Shown: piece after piece, positions 62,471-64,000 of the stretch | Position numbering within the stretch: position 1 is the stretch's first letter | Layout of the letters: each line of letters begins with the position of its first letter | Source of the DNA: Muribaculaceae bacterium | GTDB taxonomy: Bacteria > Bacteroidota > Bacteroidia > Bacteroidales > Muribaculaceae | Assembly (NCBI GenBank): GCA_022508985.1 | Contig: JAFLUA010000008.1 | Span: 1 to 64,000 of the forward strand | Direction: 5' to 3' | Length of the DNA: 64,000 nucleotides | Made by a program: the position numbers and the translations under genes | The notes under the pieces: model-generated | Seen by the model: only the letters and a program-made list of their open reading frames with translations | Database searches by the model: none | What the model was told of the DNA's origin: nothing

Positions 62471-63031
62471 TTATTTGGCACCGGCCTTCTTACCGGACTT
62501 GCGGCGGATTTCTTCGCCTACAAACTTAATACCTTTGCCTTTGTAGGGCTCGGGTTTACGGAATGAGCGTATCTTAGCACACACTTGGCCGAGGAGCTGT
62601 TTGTCCTGGCTTTCGAGGATGATAAGAGGATTTTTGTTACGCTCTGTCTTTGCCTCTACCGTCACTTCGGGCGGAAGACGGAAATATATAGCGTGTGAGT
62701 AGCCGAGAGCGAGCTCGAGGACTTGTCCTGTTGCTGTGGCACGATAGCCTACGCCGACCAACTCCATTTCTTTGCGATAGCGTTGATGCACACCTTCGAC
62801 CATATTATGGATAAGGGCGCGATAAAGGCCGTGCTGGGCGCGGTGTTCGCGTTCGTCGGAAGGACGGCTTACGTGTATTTCTGCTCCTTCTACTTCTACT
62901 TTGATGTCGGGGTGCACTTTCTGTGAGAGTTCACCGTATTTGCCTTTTACGGTAACGATGTTGTTTTTTTCATCAACCGTAACCGTAACGCCTGCGGGAA
63001 TGGCGATTGGTGCTTTACCTATTCTTGACAT
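62471..63031 (-). CDS. rplF: Large ribosomal subunit protein uL6
   Basis: 186 residues. 'SRIGKAPIAIPAGVTVTVDEKNNIVTVKGKYGELSQKVHP' and the C-terminal 'RSFRKPEPYKGKGIKFVGEEIRRKSGKKAGAK' are standard. It is located near the sarcin-ricin loop. It lies 21 bp after rpsH. Confidence 0.98.
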   Translation of the reverse strand: MSRIGKAPIAIPAGVTVTVDEKNNIVTVKGKYGELSQKVHPDIKVEVEGAEIHVSRPSDEREHRAQHGLYRALIHNMVEGVHQRYRKEMELVGVGYRATATGQVLELALGYSHAIYFRLPPEVTVEAKTERNKNPLIILESQDKQLLGQVCAKIRSFRKPEPYKGKGIKFVGEEIRRKSGKKAGAK

Positions 63032-63052
63032 AGTATAGTTAATTTTGGTTGA

Positions 63053-63454
63053 TTAATAAACATAACATAGAACTTCACCGCCGATTTTGAGGTCGGCAGC
63101 TTTTTTATTTGTCATTACGCCTTGCGATGTCGAAAGGATAGCGATGCCGAGGCCGTTGAGCACGCGTGGCATGTCTTTATATCCTGTATATTGGCGTAAA
63201 CCGGGGCGAGAAACACGCTTGAGACCCTTGATTGCATTAACGCGATCTTGGGGGTCGTACTTAAGGGCTATTTTTATTGTGCCCTGAGCATTGTTTTCGC
63301 CGTCTATAAACTTATAATTAAGTATATAGCCTTGTTCGAAGAGAATTTTTGTAATCTCTTTCTTCAAGTTTGAGGCGGGAACTTCAACCACGCGGTGGTT
63401 GGCTTTGATAGCGTTCCTTAATCTCGTGAGATAATCTGCTATTGGATCAGTCAT
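63053..63454 (-). CDS. rpsH: Small ribosomal subunit protein uS8
   Basis: 133 residues. 'MTDPIADYLTRLRNAIKANHRVVEVPASNLKKEITKILFEQGYI' and the signature 'LNGLGIAILSTSQGVMTNKKA'. It binds 16S helix 21, and in E. coli it represses the spc operon. It is preceded by a 127-nt gap containing a stem-loop that could be its own binding site. Confidence 0.98.
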   Translation of the reverse strand: MTDPIADYLTRLRNAIKANHRVVEVPASNLKKEITKILFEQGYILNYKFIDGENNAQGTIKIALKYDPQDRVNAIKGLKRVSRPGLRQYTGYKDMPRVLNGLGIAILSTSQGVMTNKKAADLKIGGEVLCYVY

Positions 63455-63515
63455 TTGATTTTCTGTTTAAATTGATTGAGCCCTATGCCCAACAATATTT
63501 AATACTCTCTTTTAT

Positions 63516-63560
63516 CGGCGGTGCCTAATATCAAGCAGTGGCTGATTGCGACACCTGCCG
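63516..63560 (-). promoter_or_regulatory. Stem-loop before rpsH, candidate uS8 autoregulatory site
   Basis: On the minus strand CGGC-a-GGTG (63560-63552) pairs with CACC-GCCG (63523-63516), enclosing an asymmetric internal loop and an inner stem ATCAGC/GCtTGAT (63546-63541 with 63536-63530), capped by CACT. It sits 62 nt upstream of the rpsH ATG, in the only sizeable gap of this part of the operon. Confidence 0.45.
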
Positions 63561-63581
63561 CTTACCGGGGCAAGTTAATTA

Positions 63582-63899
63582 TTACCAACTTGCTTTTTTA
63601 ACGCCCGGTATGAGGCCTGCAGAGGCCATTTCGCGGAATTGAATACGCGAGATGCCAAACTGACGCATATATCCTTTGGGACGACCGGTGATAGAGCAAC
63701 GATTGTGCTTGCGGATATAGCATGAGTTTTTCGGGAGGGTCTGCAACTCTTGAGCGGCTTCGTAAGCAGCCTGGCGTTTTTCGTCGGAGTCTTCAACACC
63801 GGCGTTAACGATTTTCTTGAGTTGGGCACGACGCTCGGCATACTTAGCCACCAAACGTGCACGTTTGACCTCGCGGGCTTTCATTGATTCTTTAGCCAT
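63582..63899 (-). CDS. rpsN: Small ribosomal subunit protein uS14, long type
   Basis: 105 residues, the long zinc-free form. '[28 protein letters not shown]', '[51 protein letters not shown]' is the conserved C-terminus. The short zinc form would have CxxC pairs; here '[11 protein letters not shown]' keeps just two Cys. It lies 8 bp after rplE. Confidence 0.98.
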   Translation of the reverse strand: MAKESMKAREVKRARLVAKYAERRAQLKKIVNAGVEDSDEKRQAAYEAAQELQTLPKNSCYIRKHNRCSITGRPKGYMRQFGISRIQFREMASAGLIPGVKKASW

Positions 63900-63907
63900 A
63901 CGGAGAA

Positions 63908-64000
63908 TTATTTTTTAGCGTTTTTGAAGGGAAGACCGAAGTGTTTGAGCAAAGCGTAACCTTCTTCGTCGGTGCGTGCGCTGGTTACAAACGTAATGTT
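63908..64000 (-). CDS. rplE: Large ribosomal subunit protein uL5, C-terminal end only
   Basis: The last 30 codons before the TAA at 63908-63910: '[20 protein letters not shown]' followed by 'GLPFKNAKK', the usual uL5 C-terminus. The rest lies beyond the right edge. uL5 binds 5S rRNA. Its place just upstream of rpsN is standard. Confidence 0.97.
   Translation of the reverse strand, partial: NITFVTSARTDEEGYALLKHFGLPFKNAKK

Overview
This window is chromosomal DNA from a Bacteroidota bacterium, most likely order Bacteroidales. A Muribaculaceae- or Porphyromonadaceae-like host is my best guess, but it is inference. The evidence is: promoters of the Bacteroidetes type (TTTG, about 19-20 nt, TAnnTTTG) upstream of many genes; almost no Shine-Dalgarno sequences; BspA-like leucine-rich-repeat surface proteins; secreted proteins ending in the 'hNhxGhxh...GhYIhr' tail typical of the order; a PorT-like barrel; a paired SurA-like/PPIase operon; and a ribosomal-protein gene order typical of the phylum. 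No phage, IS element, CRISPR array or rRNA was recognised.

Layout. 1-4165 is the most accessory-looking part: a large LRR/BIG2 surface protein (cut by the window edge) lies 31 bp downstream of a metallo-beta-lactamase-fold protein, whose roughly 330-nt leader contains a long multi-helix hairpin. 4166-12380 carries envelope and housekeeping genes (GT4 glycosyltransferase, OmpH-like lipoprotein, pepD, N-acetylmuramidase, the glyS-lemA-FKBP operon, rpmH, ferritin). 12542-25876 is the classic block, read on the minus strand as tRNA-Thr/Tyr/Gly/Thr, tuf, tRNA-Trp, secE, nusG, rplK, rplA, rplJ, rplL, rpoB, rpoC. This is the same order as the E. coli thrU-tyrU-glyT-thrT-tufB region and its downstream rif cluster.

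26107-36829 holds a beta-barrel protein, a lipoprotein, an orphan HSDR_N-type nuclease-fold protein divergent from holA, rubrerythrin, a HAD phosphatase, and then a GDP-fucose/surface-glycan group (gmd, fcl, TolC-like, GNAT-like, flippase). 36917-45914 has guaB, two SurA-like chaperones, psd-pssA (phosphatidylethanolamine synthesis), two DUF proteins, a polyprenol-phosphate mannosyltransferase and dihydroorotase. 46178-55061 has a secreted protein of unknown function behind a strong promoter, thioredoxin, an FtsE-like ATPase with an apparently leaderless promoter, and a tight seven-gene operon led by a second LRR surface protein (then trmB, mrp, aroQ, epimerase, small membrane protein, O-methyltransferase), followed by carbonic anhydrase. 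55138-64000 is the spc-alpha ribosomal operon on the minus strand, from the 3' end of rplE through secY, map, infA, rpmJ, rpsM, rpsK, rpsD and rpoA to rplQ, closed by a strong terminator.

The most interesting signals are non-coding. They are the long hairpin before the MBL-fold gene, a folded 290-nt leader before rpsD, a compact stem-loop before rpsH, a terminator-like hairpin between rplL and rpoB, an apparent compensatory A19-U56 swap in tRNA-Gly, and a leaderless ftsE-like promoter.
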